Below are positions 8,183-14,768 of a stretch of DNA of 22,467 nt, piece after piece; position 1 is the stretch's first letter, and each line of letters begins with the position of its first letter. The position numbers and the translations under genes were made by a program. A model generated the notes under the pieces. It was not told the origin of the DNA. It saw only the letters and a program-made list of their open reading frames with translations, and did not search any database. The DNA comes from Hominicoprocola sp037419475. GTDB lineage: Bacteria > Bacillota > Clostridia > Oscillospirales > Oscillospiraceae. The stretch spans positions 1 through 22,467 of the forward strand of contig JAXYYF010000067.1 in NCBI GenBank assembly GCA_037419475.1. The letters run 5' to 3'.

Positions 8183-8216
8183 AAAAAGTTCCCGTATAGG
8201 GAACTTTTTCTTTTTT
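8183..8216 (+). terminator. Intrinsic terminator after proS
   Basis: An 11-bp perfect stem (AAAAAGTTCCC 8183-8193 with GGGAACTTTTT 8199-8209) with loop GTATA is followed by CTTTTTT. It lies 14 nt past the proS stop. Confidence 0.93.
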
Positions 8217-8259
8217 CCGTCCGTCCAAAGGAGTACAACACCCAAGGAGGTATACCGAC

Positions 8260-9735
8260 ATGAAAAAGTATCTGGCATTTCTGCTTTGCCTGTTGATGCT
8301 CGTTGGCTGCGCGCAGACGCTGCCGGCACAGGGAAACGACGATCCTCTCGGGCCGGGTGCGATCGATCACGAGGAGGGCGCGAAATTGCTGAATCAATAC
8401 ACGCTGGCCGCCGCCGGGCTGCCGGAACTGCCCGCGCAGCCGAGCGAGGAGGAGCTTTACGCCGCCTATGAAAAGCTTGACTACGAGAGGATGGGAGAGG
8501 AGGCCTACGGCAAGGCACAGGAGGCGCTTTGGGACGATTTTGACGCGCGCTCCACGGCCTATGCCGATGCAGTGAGAGCACTGCGGGGCGATGGCGTGGA
8601 TGCGTCGATGACGCCGGCTCTGTTCGGCTACAGCACCAAAACGGTCTCCAAACTGCTCGGGGACGAGGAAACGGAGAACATCGTCTATTCACCGGCGAAC
8701 CTCTATCTTGCCCTTGCCATGCTTACAGAGACGGTGGATGGGGAAACGCGTGCCCAGCTCCTCGACCTCCTTGGCGCGGAGGATGAGGAGACCGTCCGCA
8801 CGACGGCGAACGCGGTCTGGCGCTCGCTTTATACGGACAGCGCCAGCGGAAAAACGCTGCTCGCAAATTCTCTCTGGCTGAGCGATACGCAGACGTATCG
8901 GGCAGAGACGGTCGGGCGTCTGGCGGATGACTACTATGCCTCCGTTTTCAGTGTCCCGATGGGGAGCGACGATACCAACAAGGCTGTGCAGGCGTGGCTG
9001 AACACCAACACCGGCGGGCTTCTCGCGGATGCGGCAAAAAACATCGAGACGAGGTCTGAAACGGTGATGCTTCTGCTCTCGGCGCTTTATTTCAAGGATC
9101 AATGGCGCGACGAGTTCTACGCCGCGGCCACGAAGGAAGATACGTTCATAGCCGCAGACGGTACAGAGCAGCGTGTGGATTTCATGCATAAGACGCAGGA
9201 CCATGCCAATTATGTACGCGGAGAGGGCTATACCATTGCAGAGCTTTCGTTCCGCGGCGGAGAGAGCATGATTTTTCTTCTGCCCGATGAGGGGACGACT
9301 TTGACGCCGCTGCTGCATGGGGATGCGGCACTGGCCGATCTGTTCAACGGCGTATACCAGAACGACAAGGCGCAGACGGCAAAGCTCGTCTGGAGCGTGC
9401 CGAAGTTCGACGCCGGCTCCGATCTGGAGCTGACCAGTGTACTCAAGTCCCTCGGTGTGACGGATGTATTCGACGATACGCAGGCGGACTTCTCCCCGCT
9501 TGCCGATTTTGACGAGCCGGTGGCTGTCACGCAGGTGCAGCACGCCGCGCGCGTGAAGCTTGACGAGGAGGGCTGCGAGGCCGCGGCGTTCACCGCCATC
9601 ATAGCAGAAGCGACGGCGGCCATGCCGCAGGAGCTTCCGGTCGTGGAGATGGATCTGAACCGCCCCTTCGCCTTTGTCATCACCGGTGTGGACGGTCTGC
9701 CGCTGTTCGCTGGCATGGTCAATACGATGGAATAA
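8260..9735 (+). CDS. Serpin-family protease inhibitor lipoprotein
   Basis: The 491-residue protein begins with a lipoprotein signal (basic KK, hydrophobic core, lipobox LVGC with C17 as lipidation site), so it is predicted to be anchored outside the membrane. Residues about 115-490 form the serpin fold: IVYSPANLYLALAML (141-155), LLLSALYFKDQW (271-282), LVWSVPKFDAGSDLEL (376-391) and the end NRPFAFVITG...PLFAGMV (467-487). The hinge EEGCEAAAFTA (436-446) keeps G438 and the small-residue run expected of an inhibitory serpin, but has Cys439 where Thr/Ser is usual. The bond-defining P1 residue probably lies around 452-456. Inhibitory serpins are known in gut bacteria, where they target host or bacterial serine proteases. 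AAGGAGG precedes the ATG. I see no clear promoter in the 43 nt after the proS terminator. Confidence 0.92.
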   Translation: MKKYLAFLLCLLMLVGCAQTLPAQGNDDPLGPGAIDHEEGAKLLNQYTLAAAGLPELPAQPSEEELYAAYEKLDYERMGEEAYGKAQEALWDDFDARSTAYADAVRALRGDGVDASMTPALFGYSTKTVSKLLGDEETENIVYSPANLYLALAMLTETVDGETRAQLLDLLGAEDEETVRTTANAVWRSLYTDSASGKTLLANSLWLSDTQTYRAETVGRLADDYYASVFSVPMGSDDTNKAVQAWLNTNTGGLLADAAKNIETRSETVMLLLSALYFKDQWRDEFYAAATKEDTFIAADGTEQRVDFMHKTQDHANYVRGEGYTIAELSFRGGESMIFLLPDEGTTLTPLLHGDAALADLFNGVYQNDKAQTAKLVWSVPKFDAGSDLELTSVLKSLGVTDVFDDTQADFSPLADFDEPVAVTQVQHAARVKLDEEGCEAAAFTAIIAEATAAMPQELPVVEMDLNRPFAFVITGVDGLPLFAGMVNTME

Positions 9736-9744
9736 GCAAAAGAG

Positions 9745-9773
9745 AAAAGGACGCTCTCAAGAGCGTCCTTTTT
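9745..9773. terminator. Bidirectional terminator between the serpin and trmN6 genes
   Basis: An 8-bp GC-rich stem (GGACGCTC 9749-9756 with GAGCGTCC 9761-9768) with loop TCAA is flanked by AAAA on the left and TTTTT on the right, so it can act on both strands between convergent genes. The stop codon of trmN6 lies in the loop (9757-9759). Confidence 0.9.
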
Positions 9774-10476
9774 GCTGTGTCCGAAAATAGGCCCTGTCCC
9801 ATTCGGCGCTGCCGATGACGAGCGGTGACTCGACCGTGAGAGCGCTTTTCCCGCCGCGGCGCGCTTCGACCAGAACCAGCGAGGGCGCGGCTTCCGGCGC
9901 GGAGGCGACAAAGCGCAGCCGCTTCGGTTCCAGACCGTTGGCGCGGAGTGTGCAGAGCAAATCAGCCAGCCGCTCGGGCCGGTGGACGAGCGCGAAGCGC
10001 CCGCCCCAGCGCAGGATCCTCGCCGCCGCTGCGCAGACGTCGGCAAGTGTGCAGTCCGTTTCCTCCCGCGCGGCCTGCCGGACTGCGTCCGGTGCGCTGA
10101 GGCCGTGACCGGCAGGGAAGTAGGGCGGATTGGAGACGACGTAGTCCATGCTTCCTGCAGCGGGGAGAACTGTGCGATCACGCAAGTCGCCGGTGCGCAG
10201 CACAACGCGCTCTGCCCAGCCGTTAGCGGCGTAGGTTTTCTCCGCCAGAACGTTCGCCGCACCGTTCTGCTCCACGCAGCAGAGCGTGAGCGATGCCTCC
10301 CGCGCAAGCAGAAGTACGCCGAGCAGGCCTGTCCCGCTGCCGAGATCGCATACGTGTTCACGCTTTTTCGGCGCGGCAAAATACCCGAGGGCGAAACTGT
10401 CGGTCGTGGGGGTGAAGAGCGCGGTGTCATAATAAAAGCAAGGGCCGTCCGGCCAGAGATGGTCGATGCGTTCCAT
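9757..10476 (-). CDS. trmN6: tRNA1(Val) (adenine37-N6)-methyltransferase-like protein
   Basis: The 239-residue protein is a class I SAM-dependent methyltransferase: DLGSGTG (44-50) binds SAM and NPPY (116-119) is the signature of N6-adenine methylases. The opening HLWPDGPCFYYDTALFTPTTDS is typical of the TrmN6/YfiC/YabB group, which methylates A37 of tRNA1(Val). GGAGGA lies 6 nt before ATG 10476. The coding sequence runs into the terminator, so its final residues (about QKGRS) are encoded by the hairpin stem and the stop codon is in the loop. Upstream, on the same strand, the ferredoxin terminator leaves no promoter space, so expression probably comes from read-through or a promoter within the ferredoxin gene. 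An alternative target base or tRNA cannot be excluded. Confidence 0.87.
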   Translation of the reverse strand: MERIDHLWPDGPCFYYDTALFTPTTDSFALGYFAAPKKREHVCDLGSGTGLLGVLLLAREASLTLCCVEQNGAANVLAEKTYAANGWAERVVLRTGDLRDRTVLPAAGSMDYVVSNPPYFPAGHGLSAPDAVRQAAREETDCTLADVCAAAARILRWGGRFALVHRPERLADLLCTLRANGLEPKRLRFVASAPEAAPSLVLVEARRGGKSALTVESPLVIGSAEWDRAYFRTQQKGRS

Positions 10477-10496
10477 GAGATGTCCTCCGTCTGGAT

Positions 10497-10535
10497 AAAA
10501 AATAAGGACGCGCCGAAAGCGCGTCCTTATTTTTT
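10497..10535 (-). terminator. Intrinsic terminator after the ferredoxin gene
   Basis: A perfect 17-bp stem (10497-10513 with 10519-10535) with a 5-nt loop, A6 on one side and T7 on the other. On the minus strand it starts 7 nt after the ferredoxin stop. It shares the AAGGACGC/GCGTCCTT core with the hairpin at the other end of trmN6. Confidence 0.9.
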
Positions 10536-10542
10536 TAAGTAC

Positions 10543-10713
10543 TTACTCCTGAGAGATCGCACCGTTGGGGCAGGTATCCGCGCAGGAACCGCAGTCCAGG
10601 CAGGCACTGGCATCGATCTGGTACTGGGAATCACCCTGAGAGATCGCGCCAACGGGGCAGGCGTCTGCGCAAGCACCGCAGCTAACGCAGGCAGAACCAA
10701 TGTGATAAGCCAT
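10543..10713 (-). CDS. 2[4Fe-4S] ferredoxin, clostridial type
   Basis: The 56-residue protein carries two classic CxxCxxCxxxCP cluster motifs: C9, C12, C15, C19 and C38, C41, C44, C48. The halves are near repeats (PVGAISQ and PNGAISQ), the ancient gene-duplicated ferredoxin layout. It is a soluble low-potential electron carrier serving anaerobic oxidoreductases such as PFOR, hydrogenases or Rnf. ATG 10713 (MAYHIGSACVSCG) is chosen over an upstream in-frame ATG at 10752 because GGAGGT lies just before it and the upstream ATG overlaps the predicted promoter. It has its own promoter and a strong terminator, so it is probably monocistronic and highly expressed. Physiological partners are not indicated by the neighbours. 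Confidence 0.96.
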   Translation of the reverse strand: MAYHIGSACVSCGACADACPVGAISQGDSQYQIDASACLDCGSCADTCPNGAISQE

Positions 10714-10743
10714 TAGAAGCACCTCCATTTGATTGATACGCCT

Positions 10744-10772
10744 ATTGTACACGCCAATGTTTCAAAATGCAA
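10744..10772 (-). promoter_or_regulatory. Sigma-A type promoter of the ferredoxin gene
   Basis: Reading the minus strand: TTGCAT (10772-10767), a 17-nt spacer and TACAAT (10749-10744; 5 of 6 consensus). The predicted start is about 25 nt before the ferredoxin ATG. Confidence 0.72.
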
Positions 10773-10801
10773 GAGGAACTTATGTGAGAATCTTCCGCTT
10801 T

Positions 10802-10829
10802 TTGCCAAAAAATTAACAAATCGTATCAT
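10802..10829 (+). promoter_or_regulatory. Possible promoter of clpC
   Basis: TTGCCA (10802-10807), a 16-nt spacer and TATCAT (10824-10829) lie about 80 nt before the clpC start and diverge from the ferredoxin promoter. No CtsR heptad repeat (GGTCAAA type) or CIRCE element is visible in 10714-10908. Confidence 0.45.
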
Positions 10830-10908
10830 GAGTCAGGGGACAGAAAGGGAAACCCATATGTCTAAAACCGTGATGGATGGGAGAGAATGTCAGCAGAAGG
10901 AGGTATGC

Positions 10909-13377
10909 ATGATGGCGGATAAAAAATTTGACCCACGCGCGGAAAATGCACTGCGTTTGGCGCAGGAGGCGGCGGGGGAGTTGGGGCATGGCTATGTTGG
11001 CTGTGAGCATCTGCTGCTGGGACTGTTGCGCGAGGATGTCGGTGCGGCCTACCGTGCACTGACTGAGGCGGGGATCGAGGAAAACGCACTGCGTGAGCAG
11101 ATCGTTGAAGCATCAGGGCGGGGGCTTTTCGGCAGCGCGCCGACACAGGGGCTCACACCGCGGGCACGCAGCGCCGTGGAGCTGGCGGTGGCGGAGGCAA
11201 TGCGCTTTTCCAGCCCATGTATCGGCACAGAGCATCTGCTGCTGGGACTGCTACGCGACGGCAGCAATATGGCCGTGCGGCTGCTCACAGCCTCCGGTGT
11301 GGAGCCGCGCAGGCTCTACAGCGTCGTGGTGCAGAAGATGAGCGAAACGCCGCGCCCAGCGGCGAAGGAGGGCGGCAGAATGAAAAGCGAGAGCGATGGC
11401 AAACGAGGACACGGTCTGGCGGAGTTTACCCGCGACCTGACCGCACTGGCGCGCGCGGGACGGCTCGATCCGGTGATCGGACGGGAGCGGGAACTTGACC
11501 GGACGATCCAGATCCTCTCGCGCAGAACGAAAAACAATCCTGTTCTGCTTGGCGAGCCGGGCGTAGGGAAAACGGCGGTCGCCGAGGGCCTTGCGCAGCG
11601 CATTGCCGACTCGGAGGTGCCGGACGAGCTGCTTGACAAGCGCGTACTCTCGCTTGACCTGTCGGCAATGGTGGCGGGGACAAAATATCGCGGGGAATTT
11701 GAAGAGCGTGTCAAAAGCCTTTTGGAGGAGGTGCGCCGCGACGGCAAAATCATCCTGTTTCTCGATGAGCTGCACACCATCGTTGGGGCCGGCAGCGCCG
11801 AGGGGGCAGTGGACGCGGCAAATATTATCAAGCCCGCGCTCGGACGCGGCGAGATCCGCGTTGTGGGGGCGACGACGCTCAGCGAATACCGAAAGTACAT
11901 TGAGAAGGACGCGGCACTTGAGCGCCGCTTTCAGACCGTTATGGTGGGCGAGCCGACAGACGAGCAGGCCCTTGCCATCCTGCGCGGGCTGCGCCCACGC
12001 TACGAGCAGCACCACAGCCTGACGATTACGGACGAAGCGCTGCGCGCCGCAGTTACCCTTTCGCGCCGTTATCTCCATGACCGGTTTCTGCCCGACAAGG
12101 CCATCGACCTGATGGACGAAGCGGCGGCGCGGGTGCGGATGGAGGTGCGGAAGGACTCGTCGGAGCTGCGGGCGGTCGAGGGAAGGCTTGCTGCCGTGCG
12201 GCAGCACAAGACGGAAGCGATTGCCGCGCAGGATTATGAAAAGGCTGCGCGGCTGCGTGAGGTGGAACAGGACTTTCAGGAGCAGGCCGGTCAGGAGCGC
12301 GAGAGGCTGCACACTGCTGCAAGCGAGAGAAACGGAGCGGTTGGCGCGGAGGAGATCGCCGGTGTGCTCTCATCCTGGACGGGGATCCCTGCCGCGCGGT
12401 TGACGGAGGACGAGAGCGCACGGCTGATGCATCTGGAGGAGGAGCTGCACGTGCGCGTGGTTGGGCAGGCGGAGGCGGTTCGTGCCGTGGCGCGCGCCAT
12501 TCGGCGCGGGCGTTCCGGTGTGTGCGACCCGCGCCGCCCGGTCGGCTCATTCCTGTTTCTCGGCCCCACGGGCGTGGGAAAGACGGAGCTGTGCCGCGCG
12601 CTGGCCGCGGCCGTATTCGGAGACGAGGATGCAATGGTGCGGCTGGACATGTCGGAATATATGGAGCGGCACACGGTCTCGCGCCTGATCGGCGCACCGC
12701 CGGGGTATGTCGGCTGCGAGGAGGGCGGACAGCTGACGGAGAAGGTGCGCCGCCGGCCGTATACGCTTGTGCTCTTCGACGAGATCGAGAAAGCGCATGA
12801 GGACGTGTGGAATATTCTGCTGCAAATTTTAGAGGACGGCTTTGTAACAGACGCGCAGGGGCGGCGCATCGATTTCCGAAGCACGGTAATCGTAATGACC
12901 TCGAACGTGGGGGCAAAGCTCATCACCTCGACCGCGCCGCGGCTCGGCTTCCTTTCGGAGGGGGACGGCGGCGCGCAGGATGGGCATGTGCGGCAGGCCG
13001 TGCTTGAGGAGCTGCGGCGGACCTTCAAGCCGGAATTTCTCAACCGGATCGACGAGACCATCCTTTTCAAGCGCCTGACGCGGACGGACACAGAGGAGAT
13101 CGCGAGGCGGATGCTGCATGCGGTGAGCGAGCGTGCGGATGCACTCGGTATTACCCTGACATTTGACACTGCGGCGGTTGAATGGCTGGCGGAGAAGGGA
13201 TACGATCCAAGCTACGGCGTGCGCCCGCTGCGGCGGGTGATCCGCACCGAGGTCGAGGACGCTCTGGCGTCACTGCTGCTCTCCGGACAGCTGCGCGCCG
13301 GCGAGAGCGCAAGGGGCATTCTGTGCGATGGGGCGTTTCAAATCGAATGCGCGATTCCGATGGCTGTAGAAGAATAA
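10909..13377 (+). CDS. clpC: ClpC-type AAA+ protease ATPase
   Basis: The 822-residue protein has, in order, two Clp-N repeats (about 7-145), AAA module 1 with Walker A GEPGVGKT (215-222), pore segment GTKYRG (257-262) and Walker B LFLDE (283-287), a UVR-like middle stretch (AAQDYEKAARLREVE, 439-453), and AAA module 2 with Walker A GPTGVGKT (552-559), GYVG pore loop (599-602) and LFDEIEKAH (622-630). LGF at 679-681 sits where the ClpP-docking loop is expected, so it probably unfolds substrates for ClpP. The UVR motif and two N repeats favour ClpC over ClpA or ClpB. AAGGAGG (10897-10903) lies 5 and 8 nt from the tandem ATGs at 10909 and 10912; either may be used. An ATG at 10858 has a poorer ribosome site. 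ctsR-mcsA-mcsB, its usual partners, are absent here. I see no clear terminator after it. Confidence 0.94.
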   Translation: MMADKKFDPRAENALRLAQEAAGELGHGYVGCEHLLLGLLREDVGAAYRALTEAGIEENALREQIVEASGRGLFGSAPTQGLTPRARSAVELAVAEAMRFSSPCIGTEHLLLGLLRDGSNMAVRLLTASGVEPRRLYSVVVQKMSETPRPAAKEGGRMKSESDGKRGHGLAEFTRDLTALARAGRLDPVIGRERELDRTIQILSRRTKNNPVLLGEPGVGKTAVAEGLAQRIADSEVPDELLDKRVLSLDLSAMVAGTKYRGEFEERVKSLLEEVRRDGKIILFLDELHTIVGAGSAEGAVDAANIIKPALGRGEIRVVGATTLSEYRKYIEKDAALERRFQTVMVGEPTDEQALAILRGLRPRYEQHHSLTITDEALRAAVTLSRRYLHDRFLPDKAIDLMDEAAARVRMEVRKDSSELRAVEGRLAAVRQHKTEAIAAQDYEKAARLREVEQDFQEQAGQERERLHTAASERNGAVGAEEIAGVLSSWTGIPAARLTEDESARLMHLEEELHVRVVGQAEAVRAVARAIRRGRSGVCDPRRPVGSFLFLGPTGVGKTELCRALAAAVFGDEDAMVRLDMSEYMERHTVSRLIGAPPGYVGCEEGGQLTEKVRRRPYTLVLFDEIEKAHEDVWNILLQILEDGFVTDAQGRRIDFRSTVIVMTSNVGAKLITSTAPRLGFLSEGDGGAQDGHVRQAVLEELRRTFKPEFLNRIDETILFKRLTRTDTEEIARRMLHAVSERADALGITLTFDTAAVEWLAEKGYDPSYGVRPLRRVIRTEVEDALASLLLSGQLRAGESARGILCDGAFQIECAIPMAVEE

Positions 13378-13436
13378 TACAGCATATTGCACAAAATACA
13401 GGCGGATATCTTCTGAAAATAGGAAATATTCACATC

Positions 13437-13465
13437 TTGACTTTAAAGCTTTAAAGGTCTATACT
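13437..13465 (+). promoter_or_regulatory. Strong promoter of the Tyr/Phe leader and ABC transporter operon
   Basis: TTGACT (13437-13442), a 17-nt spacer and TATACT (13460-13465) each match the sigma-A consensus at 5 of 6 bases. The start site is predicted near 13472, giving a leader of about 233 nt before the transporter genes. Confidence 0.82.
13441..13456. promoter_or_regulatory. Perfect 16-bp palindrome in the promoter spacer, possible operator
   Basis: CTTTAAAGCTTTAAAG is its own reverse complement and is also a tandem pair of the 8-bp palindrome CTTTAAAG. It begins within the last two bases of the -35 box and lies almost wholly between -35 and -10, where a bound repressor would block RNA polymerase. 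No regulator gene is adjacent. Confidence 0.5.
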
Positions 13466-13511
13466 GCGAAACAGAAAGAACAAAGTCCGCAAGGACAGAA
13501 AGGAGCCCGCA

Positions 13512-13607
13512 ATGATGTATACCGCGAGTGGCAGCTATTCCTATTACTTTACCGCGTTCCGCTTTGCGGGCCGCTATTTTACCATGCCCTTCCGATACCG
13601 CCGGTGA
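13512..13607 (+). CDS. 31-residue Tyr/Phe-rich leader peptide
   Basis: ATG 13512 (or the adjacent ATG 13515) follows AAAGGAG (13499-13505) at 6 or 9 nt and opens a 31-codon frame ending in TGA (13605-13607). Six residues are Tyr (3, 9, 11, 12, 22, 29) and five are Phe (13, 16, 18, 23, 27), so 11 of 31 are aromatic, with the dense run SYSYYFTAFRF at 8-18; there is no Trp. It lies between a strong promoter and a terminator hairpin, just ahead of an aromatic-amino-acid-type ABC transporter. This is the pattern of attenuation leader peptides, in which ribosome stalling at codons for the scarce amino acid decides termination. A GTCC-GCAA-GGAC hairpin (13485-13496) sits just before its ribosome site. 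A free-standing small protein is a less likely reading. Confidence 0.78.
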   Translation: MMYTASGSYSYYFTAFRFAGRYFTMPFRYRR

Positions 13608-13638
13608 CGGACGCATTTGCAGATCCACGACGTAAGCA

Positions 13639-13679
13639 AAGCGATCCTGTCCGACGGACGGGATCGCTTCAATTTTATT
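13639..13679 (+). terminator. Attenuator terminator between leader peptide and trpX-like gene
   Basis: A 14-bp stem (13639-13652 with 13656-13669, one G-U pair) closed by a GAC loop is followed by CAATTTTATT. It starts 31 nt after the leader stop codon and 36 nt before the trpX-like ATG. Competing partners for its 5' arm exist upstream: CGCTTTGC in leader codons 17-19 (13560-13567) is perfectly complementary to 13636-13643, and just after the leader stop CGGAC (13608-13612) and TTTGC (13616-13620) are complementary to 13649-13653 and 13636-13640. GCGTTCCG (13554-13561) can in turn pair with CGGACGC (13608-13614). Mutually exclusive folds are therefore possible; they have not been computed. 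Confidence 0.78.
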
Positions 13680-13704
13680 GGTTTGAAGAAAAAGGAGAAA
13701 AAAG

Positions 13705-14700
13705 ATGAAAAAGAAACTGACTGCTCTGCTGCTCTCCGCAGCACTGTGCCTGAGCCTCGCGGCCTGCGGCCAGAAGGCTGAGACCCCCGAAACGCCTGAT
13801 ACGTCCGAGCCGAGCGGCGACGCCGTGACCTACACCGTTGGCATCTGCCAGCTTGTCCAGCATGCGGCGCTCGATGCGGCGACTCAAGGTTTTATCGACG
13901 CGCTCAATGAGGCGCTGCCCGGACAGGTCAAGATCGAAGAGAAGAATGCTTCCGGCGACCCGAACAACTGCTCTACCATTGTCAACGGATTTGTTTCCGA
14001 GGGCGTGGATCTCATCATGGCAAACGCTACGGCGGCGCTGACCGCCGCGGCCTCCGCGACGAGCGACATTCCTATCCTCGGCACCTCCATCACGGCCTAC
14101 GGCGTGGCGCTGGACATTGATGATTTCTCCGGCACCGTCGGCGGCAACATTTCCGGAACCTCCGACCTTGCGGATCTTTCCGCGCAGGCCGATATGATCG
14201 CCGAATGGTTCCCTGATGCGCAGAAGGTCGGTCTCCTGTTCTGCTCCGGCGAGCCGAACTCCCGCTACCAGATCGAAGAGGTCGCCAAGTGCCTTGAGGC
14301 CAAGGGCATTGAAACCAAGGAATTTGCTTTCACCGATACCAACGATGTTTCCTCTGTCACGCAGGCCGCCTGCGACTGGTCTGATGTGATTTATGTTCCC
14401 ACCGATAACACCGCTGCCGCCAACACGGAAGCGATCGCAAACGTCACCGTTCCCTCCAACACGCCGGTCATCGCCGGCGAAGAAGGCATCTGCACGGGCT
14501 GCGGCGTGGCGACACTCTCTATCAGCTACTACGACCTCGGTGTGACCACCGGCAAGATGGCCGCCAAGATCCTCACCGGCGAGGCTGATATCTCCACCAT
14601 GCCGATCGAGAACACCACCGCAACGAAGAAGTACAACGCAACTATGTGTGAGACGCTCGGCATTGAGCCGAAGGAGGGCTACATCGCCATCGAAGCGTAA
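13705..14700 (+). CDS. trpX: TrpX-type ABC transporter substrate-binding lipoprotein
   Basis: The 331-residue protein has a lipoprotein signal (MKKK, hydrophobic core, LAAC with C21 lipidated), an acidic/Pro-Thr linker and a two-lobed binding domain of the ABC_sub_bind family (PF04392 type), recognisable by VGICQLVQHAALDAATQGF, SGDPNNCSTIVNGFVSEGVD (as two adjoining conserved stretches) and LGTSITAYGVAL. The family is annotated as a predicted tryptophan or aromatic amino acid binder in Firmicutes. AAAAGGAG precedes ATG 13705. The protein is first in a three-gene transporter operon and follows the Tyr/Phe leader peptide, which suggests Tyr or Phe rather than Trp as ligand; that is inference. 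A strong hairpin separates it from the permease gene. Confidence 0.92.
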   Translation: MKKKLTALLLSAALCLSLAACGQKAETPETPDTSEPSGDAVTYTVGICQLVQHAALDAATQGFIDALNEALPGQVKIEEKNASGDPNNCSTIVNGFVSEGVDLIMANATAALTAAASATSDIPILGTSITAYGVALDIDDFSGTVGGNISGTSDLADLSAQADMIAEWFPDAQKVGLLFCSGEPNSRYQIEEVAKCLEAKGIETKEFAFTDTNDVSSVTQAACDWSDVIYVPTDNTAAANTEAIANVTVPSNTPVIAGEEGICTGCGVATLSISYYDLGVTTGKMAAKILTGEADISTMPIENTTATKKYNATMCETLGIEPKEGYIAIEA

Positions 14701-14713
14701 GCGAAATATCCCG

Positions 14714-14742
14714 ATGGGAGAGGGGCTCGTCCCCTCTCCCAT
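14714..14742 (+). other. Intercistronic hairpin between substrate-binding protein and permease genes
   Basis: A perfect 12-bp stem (ATGGGAGAGGGG 14714-14725 with its complement 14731-14742) with loop CTCGT and no T run. It is not a typical terminator; it resembles stabilising 3' hairpins after binding-protein genes. Confidence 0.75.
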
Positions 14743-14768
14743 AACGAAGTGTTTGGAGGAAAAGAAGA

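Noticed and set aside
8217..8259. Serpin promoter
   Set aside because: No -35/-10 pair with acceptable spacing could be found between the proS terminator and the serpin start.
6646..8397. Long minus-strand open frame opposite proS
   Set aside because: It is antisense to a firmly identified proS gene and spans its terminator; the translation has no recognisable domain.
10714..10752. N-terminal extension of the ferredoxin from an upstream ATG
   Set aside because: The extension overlaps the predicted promoter, and the strong GGAGGT site fits the downstream ATG at 10713.
13378..13436. Terminator for clpC
   Set aside because: Only weak, A+T-rich partial inverted repeats without a T run are visible; not enough to call.
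13472..13700. T-box riboswitch upstream of the transporter operon
   Set aside because: ACCGCG occurs twice, but both are Thr-Ala codons of the leader ORF; the T-box core (GGTGGNACCGCG) with its TGGN bulge is absent and the terminator arms do not match a T-box layout.
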